From UBA3006 sp036746695 (lineage in GTDB: Bacteria; Actinomycetota; Acidimicrobiia; Acidimicrobiales; Ilumatobacteraceae), in assembly GCA_036746695.1 (NCBI GenBank), contig DAIODP010000001.1, forward strand, positions 1,054,001 to 1,118,000: 64,000 bases of DNA, read 5' to 3'. Below are positions 42,917 to 51,547 of the stretch, piece by piece; the stretch's first letter is position 1, and each line of letters opens with the position of its first letter. Under the pieces are notes generated by a model. It saw only the letters and a list, made by a program, of their open reading frames with translations. It did not search any database and was not told the origin of the DNA. The translations under genes were made by a program, and so were the position numbers.

Positions 42917-42990
42917 CGGTCCCGACGGGACTCGAACCCGCGACCTCCGCCTTGACAGGGCGGCGTGAACTCCAACTTCACCACGGGACC
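42917..42990 (-). tRNA. tRNA-Asp(GTC)
   Basis: 74-nt cloverleaf with acceptor GGTCCCG/CGGGACC, D stem GTGA/TCAC, anticodon stem CCGCC/GGCGG and loop CTGTCAA (anticodon GTC). The T arm has a standard TTCGAGT loop. The discriminator is G, an aspartate identity base. CCA is not encoded. It is the middle gene of the cluster, 24 bp from tRNA-Phe. Confidence 0.97.
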
Positions 42991-43061
42991 AAAATTGGTT
43001 TCGACTTGTTATTCACAAGTCGCACACTGTTTCTTGGTCTTGCTGATATGTATTACCTTCG

Positions 43062-43134
43062 CACCCCCAACGGGATTCGAACCCGTGCCGCCACCTTGAA
43101 AGGGTGGTGTCCTAGGCCACTAGACGATGGGGGC
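43062..43134 (-). tRNA. tRNA-Glu(TTC)
   Basis: 73-nt cloverleaf with acceptor GCCCCCA/TGGGGGT (G1-T72 wobble), D stem GTCT/GGAC, anticodon stem CCACC/GGTGG and loop CTTTCAA (anticodon TTC). The T loop is TTCGAAT and the discriminator is G. CCA is not encoded. It is first in the transcription order Glu-Asp-Phe, an arrangement common in actinobacteria. Confidence 0.97.
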
Positions 43135-43209
43135 ATGGACGAATATTTAGTTGAGAGAGCCCTAGAAATCTATCAGTGAGACGGCTCAATTCCCTCTGGG
43201 CATTCCACC

Positions 43210-43719
43210 CTATAGCGCCGCGCTTTGCGCAGTGACCACCCACTCCAAAAGCCAGCCAAGGTAGTGATAAAGCTGGCGATGCACGCCCGAGGGGTCGTCG
43301 TCTTGTACCTCGTCATCTTCGTACGGGTCGTCACTTTCCTGAATGTCGAGCATGGTCCCGATCACGAGGCGGAGGTTGTTGATGGAGCGCATGAACTCTT
43401 CAAGTTCGGCCGCGGTGAGTTCAATCGACTTGCTTGCTGGGTCACGCTGCAACATTTCGCTAGCGGTGTTCATCGATTGCAGCCGCGATGCAAGTAATTC
43501 GTCACGCATCAGTCGTTGATATTCGGCGTCGTGTTCTGGGTCTTGGTGATAGGCCGCGGGGAAGAGCCTGCGCATGCTGTCTGCAGTAGAAGTGGTGAGC
43601 AAGGTTTCGCGCAACTGCACAATGAGCGCAACAAGCGAAGCCCGGTCTTGCACTTCAAGTGACAGCGAGAAGCGACCGCCCGGCAATGTTTGTACTGGTC
43701 CCGAATATTTCCTCGCCAC
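43210..43719 (-). CDS. DUF2017 protein linked to clpS
   Basis: About 169 aa. The DUF2017 family is actinobacterial and nearly always encoded just after clpS; its function is not established. The sequence has LVALIVQLRETLLT, MRRLFPAAYHQDPEHDAEYQRLMRDELL, and ELEEFMRSINNLRLVIGTMLDI followed by an acidic patch and LYHYLGWLLEWVV at the end. GTG at 43719 overlaps the clpS stop by one base and is chosen; a TTG at 43752 would add 11 residues inside clpS without a better ribosome-binding site. Coupling suggests a role around Clp proteolysis. Confidence 0.85.
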   Translation of the reverse strand: MARKYSGPVQTLPGGRFSLSLEVQDRASLVALIVQLRETLLTTSTADSMRRLFPAAYHQDPEHDAEYQRLMRDELLASRLQSMNTASEMLQRDPASKSIELTAAELEEFMRSINNLRLVIGTMLDIQESDDPYEDDEVQDDDPSGVHRQLYHYLGWLLEWVVTAQSAAL

Positions 43720-44027
43720 TACGAAGCGTCTTCTTTTTGCATGGTTGCCCAAAGGCCGTGTTCGTGCAAACGATAAACGTCGAGTTCGGCGCGCTCACGC
43801 GTCCCGTTTGAAACAACCGCTCGGCCTTTGTGGTGCACGTCCAACATCAGGGCAGTTGCCTTTTCCAGGCTGTAACCAAAAAGTTTTTGCAACACGAGAG
43901 TGACATACGACATCAGGTTGATGGGGTCGTTCCAGACGAGCACAATCCATGGGCGATCAATGTCGGTGTCGTCGGCAACACTCGGGTCGCGTACGTCAAC
44001 TGGTTGTACATCGGTGTCGCTCACCAC
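43719..44027 (-). CDS. clpS: ATP-dependent Clp protease adaptor ClpS
   Basis: 102-aa adaptor that presents N-degron substrates to a ClpA/ClpC chaperone. The core reads RPWIVLVWNDPINLMSYVTLVLQKLFGYS, with the substrate-pocket NDP motif and Met, then KATALMLDVHHKGRAVVSNGTRERAE. A ~25-residue acidic leader precedes it. GTG at 44027 (or the adjacent GTG at 44024) gives the usual length; the frame stays open further upstream without similarity and would run into ctaB on the other strand. Confidence 0.93.
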   Translation of the reverse strand: MVSDTDVQPVDVRDPSVADDTDIDRPWIVLVWNDPINLMSYVTLVLQKLFGYSLEKATALMLDVHHKGRAVVSNGTRERAELDVYRLHEHGLWATMQKEDAS

Positions 44028-44051
44028 TCCATTGTGCCGTAACCTTGAGCC

Positions 44052-44999
44052 GTGGCTCTCGGTGTTCGACCTCTTGTTCCATCTCGTTTGACCACCAAAC
44101 TCTTCAGCCACGGTGACAAGCCAGCGTCCCAGCGCTCCAAAGTTGGCTCGTACATTGCGCTAACGAAGCCACGAATTGTGGAGTTGCTCTTAGTGATCAC
44201 CATTCCCACCATGGTTCTGGCGCAAAGGGGATGGCCCTCTGTCTGGCTGATGGTCTGGACGTTTGTTGGTGGATGGCTGGCTGCGGCAGGAGCGAATGCC
44301 ATCAACATGTACATCGATCGTGACATCGACAAATTGATGGAGCGCACCAAAAATCGGCCGCTAGCCACAGGCGCAATTCGGCCGCGCAATGCGCTGGTAT
44401 TTGCGATCACGCTGGAAGTCGTTGCGTTTGTCATTCTTTTAGCGGGTGCCAATCTGCTTTCCGCTTGCTTGGCAATGTCGGCCACAGCCTTTTACGTGTT
44501 TGTGTATTCCTTGTGGTTGAAGCGCTCGAGCAAGCAAAACATTGTGATTGGCGGTGCCGCTGGGGCCGTTCCCGTCCTAGTGGGCTGGGCCGCAGTCACA
44601 AACTCGCTGGGCTGGGCGCCGGTCGTACTGTTCGTCATCATCTTCCTGTGGACCCCGCCGCACTTCTGGGCGCTCGCCATCCGCCACACCGAGGATTATC
44701 GGGCGGCAGGTGTGCCCATGCTCCCCGTTGTTGCCTCGATGAAAGAGACCATCCGTTCGATGATTGCCTATTCGGTAATCCTCACGGTTTCTACGTTGGT
44801 CCTCGTTCCCGTGGCAAATCTTGGCCTTATATATGGAATTACAGCGTTGGTGTTTGGAGTGGCATTTGTCATTGGAACTATTGCACTTGGCTCAAACCCA
44901 ACAGAGGCCCGTTCAATGAGGCTTTTTTCGTTTTCTATTACTTATGTATCGGCAATCTTTCTTGCCCTCACCCTGGACGTCTTGCTGATTTCAGCGTAA
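44052..44999 (+). CDS. ctaB: Protoheme IX farnesyltransferase
   Basis: 315-aa polytopic membrane prenyltransferase that converts heme b to heme O for the terminal oxidase. The substrate motif NAINMYIDRDIDKLMERTKNRPL, with its NxxxDxxxD aspartates, and the second DYRAAGVPMLP region are clear, and about nine hydrophobic helices follow. GTG at 44052 leaves only 24 bp to the divergent clpS start; a TTG at 44088 is a possible later start. It opens the oxidase gene cluster and supplies its heme precursor. Confidence 0.94.
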   Translation: MALGVRPLVPSRLTTKLFSHGDKPASQRSKVGSYIALTKPRIVELLLVITIPTMVLAQRGWPSVWLMVWTFVGGWLAAAGANAINMYIDRDIDKLMERTKNRPLATGAIRPRNALVFAITLEVVAFVILLAGANLLSACLAMSATAFYVFVYSLWLKRSSKQNIVIGGAAGAVPVLVGWAAVTNSLGWAPVVLFVIIFLWTPPHFWALAIRHTEDYRAAGVPMLPVVASMKETIRSMIAYSVILTVSTLVLVPVANLGLIYGITALVFGVAFVIGTIALGSNPTEARSMRLFSFSITYVSAIFLALTLDVLLISA

Positions 45000-45046
45000 G
45001 GGAAGTTCGGATAGAGCGCCTCTGCATTGTTAGTGTCGTAAGCGTT

Positions 45047-46567
45047 ATGTCCACGGTTGAAGTGCCCTCCCTCACCCATTCCCCACACCCAACCACACTC
45101 GGGTTGGCGGGCGAATGGCTGACCACCACCGATCACCGCCGCATTGGTCGATTGTTTATTGGTGGGGCAGCAGTGTGGCTGGCAACGATGGTTGTGGTCT
45201 CCACCATTTTGGGAGCCGAACGCATCGCAAGTGACTCTTCTCTCGTCCCGGCAGACAGCGTGCTGCAGCTCTTCTCACTCGTTCGCACGCTCGCTTCATT
45301 TGGTGTCATGATCCCGTTGTTCATTGGGCTTGCAATTGTTGTTGTGCCAATGCAGGTCGGTGCGCGTGCGATCAGTTTTGCCCGTGTTGCATCGCTCGGT
45401 TTTTATCTTTGGCTCATCGGCAGTGGCTTGATTGTTGGTGCGATTGCCGCAAATGGCGGCCCCGGCGGCGGTAACGCACAGATGGTTGATCTCTATTTGA
45501 TCGGTTTGGCATTGTCCATCTTGGGCGCTCTTGCTGCATCGGTTTCGTTGTTCTCAACGGTGCTCACCGCTCGCACTGCAGGTATGTCGCTGGCAGATGC
45601 GCCAATGCTTGCCTGGTCGTCACTTGTTGGCGCAGCAGCATTGTTGCTCACGCTTCCCGTCATGCTCGGCACAATCATATTTACCGCGGTCGATCATCAT
45701 TATGACCGCCTTGCATTTGGTGGCAACGAAGGAATCATGACGTGGTTGGGCTGGGCCTTTACGCAGCCTCAAACATTCATCTACGTGGTGGTCGCACTTG
45801 GAGTGCTTGCCGACATGACACCAGTGATGGCGCGCGCAAAGCAACCGTTGCGCGGTGCTGTCGTTATTGGTTTGGGTTTGATTTCAACAGCGCTTGTTGG
45901 CACTGTGTCACAGACATCCCACTCGTTGAACTGGTCGGGTTCGCTCACCGACAAGGCGAAGAGCTTTATTCCTTACGCCCTGTACAACTTGTTGCCGCTA
46001 CTTGGCCTTGTCATCGTGCTGGCAACTGCACTGCTTGCAGTGATATCCGGTAAGCCAAAGATTATTGCCCCATTTTTCCCGACAGCGCTTGGTGTTGGAT
46101 TGATTATGACCGCAATGCTGGGTAATGCCGTGCAACGAATTGATCAGGCGGGCTTGTCTGGAACAGTGTTCGACGAAGCCGCACTCACTTATCTCGCGTA
46201 TGGGTCGGTACTTGTTGCATGGGGTGCGCTCGCATTTTGGGGCCCACGAATTTGGGGAAAAATGTTGTCCGATGTCGCCGTTGTCGGTCTTGGTGTGTTG
46301 GGCTTTATCGCAACAGTGTTGGCTTCGTTGCCGTATTACATCGCAGGTTTTGCAAATCAGCCTGCAGACGTTGTATCCGATTTTGATTACTCCGGTCCGC
46401 AATCGTTGTGGAGCATTTTGTCAACAGCTGGCCATGCACTTATGGCGCTGTGTGTGCTTGCTGCAGTAGCAACCGTAATTCGCGCGCGCATGTCGGGTGT
46501 GAAAGCTACCGAAGATCCTTGGGATGCACGAACACTCGAGTGGTCTGTTGATGGAGGAGCGCAATGA
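45047..46567 (+). CDS. Oxidase subunit I-like membrane protein lacking all heme and copper ligands
   Basis: 506-aa, about 12-helix protein clearly related to the ctaD product: WLTTTDHRRIGRLFIGGAA corresponds to FTVDHKKLGIMYMATA, and DPWDARTLEWSVD to DPWNARSLEWMTS. The redox ligands are gone: the heme a His in FTMHATT is FSLVRTL, the CuB motif HPEVYILILP aligns with TQPQTFIYVV, the HHMFASG pair is missing, and HFHYVLFG becomes YALYNLLP. The frame is intact and helices are preserved, so it is not simply a decaying pseudogene. ATG at 45047 is 47 bp after ctaB. It overlaps the next gene by 4 nt. It cannot reduce oxygen; I infer a structural, assembly or regulatory role. Confidence 0.82.
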   Translation: MSTVEVPSLTHSPHPTTLGLAGEWLTTTDHRRIGRLFIGGAAVWLATMVVVSTILGAERIASDSSLVPADSVLQLFSLVRTLASFGVMIPLFIGLAIVVVPMQVGARAISFARVASLGFYLWLIGSGLIVGAIAANGGPGGGNAQMVDLYLIGLALSILGALAASVSLFSTVLTARTAGMSLADAPMLAWSSLVGAAALLLTLPVMLGTIIFTAVDHHYDRLAFGGNEGIMTWLGWAFTQPQTFIYVVVALGVLADMTPVMARAKQPLRGAVVIGLGLISTALVGTVSQTSHSLNWSGSLTDKAKSFIPYALYNLLPLLGLVIVLATALLAVISGKPKIIAPFFPTALGVGLIMTAMLGNAVQRIDQAGLSGTVFDEAALTYLAYGSVLVAWGALAFWGPRIWGKMLSDVAVVGLGVLGFIATVLASLPYYIAGFANQPADVVSDFDYSGPQSLWSILSTAGHALMALCVLAAVATVIRARMSGVKATEDPWDARTLEWSVDGGAQ

Positions 46568-47178
46568 GCACTGCAACTGCCCGAACATTGCCAGCCGGCC
46601 CGCAGCCAGCAAACCGCAACTCGTTGGTGATGGGTACTGCTGCGGTGTGCGCTGCAGGCACCATGTTGATGTTTGGCATGCTCGCCATCTGGTTCAAGTT
46701 TCGAGATGCATCGCCGTTGCGTACGGACGAAAAGGGCAAATTGATTCACGATTGGTTGCCATCCGAGATCAAGGTTCCGGAAGTTGCAGCCAACACGTTG
46801 ATGATCACCATGGTCGTTGCCTGCATCATGGCGCAGTGGGGTGTCTACTCGGCTCGTCGCAACGATTCTTCGCATGCAACGTTGGCCACGTTGATCACCG
46901 GCTTCATTGGCGTTGCCGCAATCAACGCGCAGGCCGCCATCTACATGCAGATGGGTATGGGCGTTCGAGACGGCGCTTACCAAACAATGTTTTATGCAGT
47001 CACGGGCACCATGTTGGTGTTGCTCTCATCCGGAGTCGCGTTTTCACTAGTCGCGATGTTTCGCGCAACAGCAGGGCGGCTTGGTGACAAACAAGTAATG
47101 ACGGCACATGCGATGTATTGGTACTTCCTCACTGTGGTGTTTTGCGCACTGTGGTTCGTTGTGTACGTGCAGAAGTAG
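46564..47178 (+). CDS. Oxidase subunit III-like membrane protein without conserved subunit III residues
   Basis: 204-aa, five-helix protein with the layout of cytochrome oxidase subunit III and collinear with the ctaE product. The conserved Glu in FLGSECLLFG is replaced in GTMLMFGMLAIWF, the GFHGVHV helix becomes TGTMLVLLSS, and YWHFVDVVWI becomes YWYFLTVVFC. Between helices 1 and 2 it carries a longer polar loop (about residues 50-75). It overlaps the subunit I-like gene (ATGA) and precedes the cupredoxin-type gene by 8 bp, so the three are cotranscribed. Parallel loss of signature residues in both proteins suggests they evolved together. Confidence 0.8.
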   Translation: MSTATARTLPAGPQPANRNSLVMGTAAVCAAGTMLMFGMLAIWFKFRDASPLRTDEKGKLIHDWLPSEIKVPEVAANTLMITMVVACIMAQWGVYSARRNDSSHATLATLITGFIGVAAINAQAAIYMQMGMGVRDGAYQTMFYAVTGTMLVLLSSGVAFSLVAMFRATAGRLGDKQVMTAHAMYWYFLTVVFCALWFVVYVQK

Positions 47179-47186
47179 GGACGAAC

Positions 47187-48299
47187 ATGCTGAATAACGG
47201 TTCAAAATTCTTTATCGGCCTCACCGCTCTATCGGCGGTGTCATTTGGCGTATATATGTTGCTGATTCACCCTTCGGCGCTTGGCGCTACGGCTCTGTTT
47301 GGTCTCGTTGCTGCCACCGCCTTTTTGGCAACGATGGTGGTGTTCACTCGCGATGGCGATACCGAACTTGGTGACTCATCCGTATTGTCAGAGCAGCCAA
47401 CCGCATCCATGTGGCCACTCGTTGGCGCAGCAGGTGCAGCGTTGTTACTTGTGGGAACGATTACAACGCCCATCGTCACGCTGTTCGGAATCATTTTCCT
47501 GCTAGCCACGTTTGTGGAGTGGGCGGTGCAAACATGGAGCGAGCGTGCTTCGAGCGACAGCGCATACAACGCAACATTGCGCAAGCGCCTCATGAACCCA
47601 ATCGAGTTTCCGGTGCTTGCAGCAGTTGGTCTTGGCGTCATTATCTTTTCGTTCTCGCGCATCATGTTGGCCATCGACAAGAGCGCCGGCGCCGTCATCT
47701 TCATTGTGCTGTCAACGCTTATTTTGTTGGCCGGTATTTTGTTCGCGTTTAAGCCAGCGCTCAAGCGTTCACTGGTGTTATCAATTTGCGTTGTTGGCGC
47801 CCTCGGCATCGTTGCAGCCGGAATTGGGTCGATGAATTCGGGCCTGCGCGAAGATCTTGCATCCGCCGCAGAAGAAGGTCACTACATGCATCGCGAATGT
47901 GGTGCCGAGGCATCGAAATATTTCGACAAGTTGCCGCTTGAAGGCGTTTCGTTGACGAGCTCAATTGACACCGTCATTGAACTATCTGGTGGGAAGTTGA
48001 TTGCTCGCGTCGAAGGCATCAATGGCGACCAACAGAGCATCACTATTGGACGCGCGAACCCAACCAACATTGTGTTCCGCAACTTGGATGATGGCGAGTT
48101 CCGACTGGTGGCTCATCTGGGAGAGAAGATGGTGACCGAAGGCGTCAAGGAAAAAGTAGAGACATGCACCCAGCTGATCCCTCAGGGTGGGGAACAGGCA
48201 TTAACGCTGACAATCCCCAAGCCAGCGCCCGCCGGAGAGCCCTTTTCCCTTGAAGTTGCTGGCTTGAGCGGCCAGAGCATTGAAGTGGTCGTGCCGTGA
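47187..48299 (+). CDS. Polytopic membrane protein with C-terminal cupredoxin-like domain
   Basis: 370 aa. The first ~225 residues hold about six membrane helices (two near 8-60, one near 85-110, three near 145-225). The remaining ~140 residues lie outside and look like a cupredoxin fold: SITIGRANPTNIVFRNLDDGEFRLVAHLG, CTQLIPQGGEQALTLTIPK and a final GQSIEVVVP strand. A single His and Cys sit near the expected places, but the C-terminal Cys-His-Met loop is missing. ATG at 47187 is chosen over an in-frame GTG inside the previous gene. It is the third member of the unusual trio and ends 53 bp before the chosen ctaC start. No named family is recognised. Confidence 0.7.
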   Translation: MLNNGSKFFIGLTALSAVSFGVYMLLIHPSALGATALFGLVAATAFLATMVVFTRDGDTELGDSSVLSEQPTASMWPLVGAAGAALLLVGTITTPIVTLFGIIFLLATFVEWAVQTWSERASSDSAYNATLRKRLMNPIEFPVLAAVGLGVIIFSFSRIMLAIDKSAGAVIFIVLSTLILLAGILFAFKPALKRSLVLSICVVGALGIVAAGIGSMNSGLREDLASAAEEGHYMHRECGAEASKYFDKLPLEGVSLTSSIDTVIELSGGKLIARVEGINGDQQSITIGRANPTNIVFRNLDDGEFRLVAHLGEKMVTEGVKEKVETCTQLIPQGGEQALTLTIPKPAPAGEPFSLEVAGLSGQSIEVVVP

Positions 48300-48352
48300 T
48301 TCACGAAACCTCCCTCCGACACTCCAAGAACCGTCTCAATAGGCTGACCTCC

Positions 48353-49543
48353 ATGTATGGTCGCTTGAAACCAGCGTTGTATGGAGTGGGCACCGCCGTT
48401 GTTCTTGCGGGCTGTGCAAGCAATGCACCACAAGATACTTTTGCCCCCAAAGGCCCTAACGCACAAAAAATTGACACGTTGCAGAAACCAGTTTTCGCAG
48501 TTGCAGGGATCATTGGTGTCATCGTGTTCGTCGCCGTCGTTTATGCGGTAATTAAGTTCAGGGATCGCGGCCAGCCAATTCCACACCAGACACACGGAAA
48601 CCCAGCCCTTGAAATAACTCTCACCATTATTCCTGCACTCATTCTTGCGGTGGTTGGTGTGTTCACTTTCCGTACCGTGTTCGATCTTGCTAAAACCGAT
48701 GACACGGAGATGATTATCAACGTCACCGGTCAACAATGGTGGTGGGAATACGACTATCCAGTTCAAAACGAATACGGCATTACGCAACCGATCATTACTT
48801 CTGGTCAATTAGTTTTCCCAGTTGGCACCAAAGTGATGTTGCGCCAAACAAGCCGCGACGTCATCCACTCATATTGGATCCCGTCGCTTAATGGCAAGCG
48901 CGATGCGGTGCCAGGTCGCGTGCATCTCAACCGTCTCGAGGCCGACGAGCCAGGTATTTATGCCGGCCAGTGCACCGAGTTCTGCGGTCTTTCTCATGCC
49001 AACATGCGCATGGAAGCAATTGCATTAAGCAAAGAAGATTTTTCGAAGTGGGTTTCCAACCAACTGAAGCCATACGCATCGCCGGCGGAAGCAACACTTG
49101 CCAAAGAAGGCGAAACGGTTTTCCTCAACCAGTGTGTGCGTTGCCATCAAGTCAACGGTCTGAAGCGCGCCGACGGCACGGCAGTGATTGCCGCACCAGA
49201 TGAAAACCTGGTAGCCGGTGCCGCGCCAAACCTTTCCCATTTCATGAGCCGCAACACGTTTGCTGGCGCCATGTTCGACTTGGTCACTCCAAAATGTCGC
49301 GAAGATGTGTGGAAGTCGGACAGCGCATCATTCGGCGCCAAGTATCTTGCGGGCGTTTCAGAGGATTGTCTGAACCAGTCTGATTTGCGCGGCTGGTTGC
49401 GAAACGCTCCGGAGATGAAGCCGATGTATGCCAACCCTGCATTACTCGAGAGCACAGGTGGCAAGTACCGCGGAATGCCAAATCTCGGACTGACCGAATC
49501 TGATATTGAAAAACTTGTCGCCTACCTATTGACGCTGAAATAA
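48353..49543 (+). CDS. ctaC: Cytochrome c oxidase subunit II with fused cytochrome c domain (caa3 type)
   Basis: 396-aa precursor. A lipoprotein signal (GVGTAVVLAGCAS) is followed by two membrane helices (FAVAGIIGVIVFVAVVYAV and LTIIPALILAVVGVF). The CuA domain has QQWWWEYDYP, SYWIPSLNGKRDAVPGR and the binuclear site GQCTEFCGLSHANMRM. A C-terminal cytochrome c domain (about residues 245-396) carries CVRCH and a distal Met in KYRGMPNLG. ATG at 48353 is chosen because it gives an ideal signal peptide; a GTG at 48296, overlapping the preceding stop, would add 19 residues. It receives electrons from cytochrome c or the bc complex and passes them to CtaD. Confidence 0.94.
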   Translation: MYGRLKPALYGVGTAVVLAGCASNAPQDTFAPKGPNAQKIDTLQKPVFAVAGIIGVIVFVAVVYAVIKFRDRGQPIPHQTHGNPALEITLTIIPALILAVVGVFTFRTVFDLAKTDDTEMIINVTGQQWWWEYDYPVQNEYGITQPIITSGQLVFPVGTKVMLRQTSRDVIHSYWIPSLNGKRDAVPGRVHLNRLEADEPGIYAGQCTEFCGLSHANMRMEAIALSKEDFSKWVSNQLKPYASPAEATLAKEGETVFLNQCVRCHQVNGLKRADGTAVIAAPDENLVAGAAPNLSHFMSRNTFAGAMFDLVTPKCREDVWKSDSASFGAKYLAGVSEDCLNQSDLRGWLRNAPEMKPMYANPALLESTGGKYRGMPNLGLTESDIEKLVAYLLTLK

Positions 49544-49555
49544 CCGGAGAACAAC

Positions 49556-51547
49556 ATGGCCATCATTGAGCGTCCAAGTGTCACTACGACTCCAGCAGTT
49601 ATTGCGCCTGCAACCCCATCGTCATCACTGGGCACGCTTCGTCGACCAGTAACCACTGGCGGCTGGAAGGCGTGGCTGTTTACTGTTGATCATAAAAAAC
49701 TCGGCATCATGTACATGGCAACTGCGATGTTCTTTTTCATCGTTGGCGGCCTTGAAGCGGTGCTCATTCGTTTGCAGCTAGCAGCACCAAACGGCAAGGT
49801 GCTTAATGCCGACTTGTACAACCAGATGTTCACCATGCACGCAACAACGATGGTGTTCTTGTTCGTGATGCCGATGGCTGCTGGCCTCGCCAACTATTTC
49901 ATTCCTTTGCAAATTGGCGCACGCGACGTGGCATTCCCTCGTATCAACGCGTTCAGTTTCTGGGCATTGCTCTTCGGCGGCATTTTCATCAACCTCTCGT
50001 GGTTCTTGGGCGGCGCCGCCGACGGCGGCTGGTTCATGTATGCGCCAAACTCCGGCCCCGTGTTTTCACCTAGCCATGGAATTGACTTCTGGGCACTTGG
50101 TTTGCAGATCACCGGCATCTCATCGTTGGCTGGTGCGGTCAACTTGATCACCACGGTGCTCAACATGAGGGCCCCGGGAATGAAGCTCATGCGCATGCCA
50201 GTGTTCACCTGGCTACAGCTTGTTGTGCAGTTCCTGTTGTTGTTCGCAGTGCCCGTTATTACTGTCGCACTCTTCTTGCTTTCTTTCCAACGCAACTTCG
50301 GAGCCACGTTCTTTGATGTTGCCGCCGGTGCTGACCCGCTCTTGTGGCAGCACTTGTTCTGGATCTTCGGTCACCCCGAGGTGTACATCCTCATCCTTCC
50401 AAGCTTTGGCATCATTTCTGAAGTGCTCCCAGTGTTTTCTCGCAAGCCTTTGTTTGGTTATCCGTTCGTGGTGTTCTCGGGTGCAGCGATTGGTTTCGTG
50501 GGTTGGGGCGTATGGGCTCACCACATGTTCGCATCGGGCCTTGGCCCAGTTTCCGTCGCCGTGTTCTCGATTGCAACCATGGCAATCGCGGTTCCAACCG
50601 GCGTAAAGATTGTTAACTGGACACTCACGTTGTGGGGTGGAAAGTTGGTCTTTACCGCGGCCATGAAGTTTGCGATCGGTCTAATCGTGCTGTTCACCAT
50701 TGGTGGGCTTTCGGGCGTCACTCACTCGGTTGCACCATCCGATACACAACAAACCGATACGTACTACATCGTTGCCCACTTTCATTACGTGTTGTTCGGT
50801 GGAGCAATCTTCGGTTTGTTCTCCGGCTTCTACTACTGGTGGCCGAAGGTATTCGGCAAGTTGCTCAACGAACGTCTTGGCTCCTGGAACTTTTGGTTCA
50901 TGGTCATTGGTATGAACATGACATTCGGGCCAATGCACATTCTTGGTTTGCAGGGCCAGCCTCGCCGTATGTACCAGTGGACAGAAGCGCGTGCAGGTGA
51001 AGGCTTCTTCAACTTAGGCTTCTGGAACCTCATTGCATCCATTGGTTCGCTGGTGTTGACATTCGGGATTCTGTTGTTCCTCATCAACGTGTACATCACT
51101 ACGCGCAGGGGTCAAATTTCCCCGCTCGACCCATGGAATGCACGCAGCCTCGAGTGGATGACATCCAACCCGCCGAAGGAGCACAACTTTGACAGCATTC
51201 CTACCGTTCACCACCTAGACGAATTCTTCCACCGTAAGTATCAGGAAGATGCCAATGGTGTGATGCAGCAAGTAAAGACCGCAGAAGAAGTGCTGAAGGA
51301 ATTGGAAGACAATGCTGATGCACATATCCACATGCCTTCGCCGTCATACTGGCCAATCGTGCTTGCGCTTGGGTTGCCGGTAGTTGCATTTGGCGTGATC
51401 TATTCAATTCCTCTCGCCATTTTTGGTGCCGTGATTATTCTGTTCGGTTCGTATGGCTGGGCAATCGAGCCGTCGACTGCCCCAGATGACGACATCGACC
51501 CACCAACCGAATCCGGTACGTCAGTAGAGGTTGCTCATGTCGGCTGA
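49556..51547 (+). CDS. ctaD: Cytochrome c oxidase subunit I
   Basis: 663-aa catalytic subunit of the aa3-type oxidase, with heme a, heme a3 and CuB. Ligands are all visible: FTMHATTMVF, HPEVYILILPSFG with the cross-linked Tyr, AHHMFASG, and VAHFHYVLFGG. The K-channel and D-channel regions look normal. A C-terminal extension after DPWNARSLEWM has a hydrophilic stretch and about two further helices (SYWPIVLALGLPVVAFGVIY, FGAVIILFGSYGW), common in actinobacterial CtaD. ATG at 49556 follows CCGGAG. ctaE begins inside its last codons. Confidence 0.98.
   Translation: MAIIERPSVTTTPAVIAPATPSSSLGTLRRPVTTGGWKAWLFTVDHKKLGIMYMATAMFFFIVGGLEAVLIRLQLAAPNGKVLNADLYNQMFTMHATTMVFLFVMPMAAGLANYFIPLQIGARDVAFPRINAFSFWALLFGGIFINLSWFLGGAADGGWFMYAPNSGPVFSPSHGIDFWALGLQITGISSLAGAVNLITTVLNMRAPGMKLMRMPVFTWLQLVVQFLLLFAVPVITVALFLLSFQRNFGATFFDVAAGADPLLWQHLFWIFGHPEVYILILPSFGIISEVLPVFSRKPLFGYPFVVFSGAAIGFVGWGVWAHHMFASGLGPVSVAVFSIATMAIAVPTGVKIVNWTLTLWGGKLVFTAAMKFAIGLIVLFTIGGLSGVTHSVAPSDTQQTDTYYIVAHFHYVLFGGAIFGLFSGFYYWWPKVFGKLLNERLGSWNFWFMVIGMNMTFGPMHILGLQGQPRRMYQWTEARAGEGFFNLGFWNLIASIGSLVLTFGILLFLINVYITTRRGQISPLDPWNARSLEWMTSNPPKEHNFDSIPTVHHLDEFFHRKYQEDANGVMQQVKTAEEVLKELEDNADAHIHMPSPSYWPIVLALGLPVVAFGVIYSIPLAIFGAVIILFGSYGWAIEPSTAPDDDIDPPTESGTSVEVAHVG

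Noticed and set aside
40576..43134. Integrated prophage or genomic island at the tRNA cluster
   Set aside because: No integrase, transposase, terminal repeat or duplicated tRNA end is visible. Only a two-gene cassette can be supported.
44465..46567. Treating the oxidase subunit I-like gene as a 700-residue protein starting inside ctaB
   Set aside because: The first ~190 codons are out-of-frame ctaB sequence. Subunit I similarity begins only after the ATG at 45047.
45047..46567. Calling the subunit I-like gene a pseudogene
   Set aside because: There are no stops or frameshifts over 506 codons, helices are preserved, and it is coupled to two similarly intact genes.
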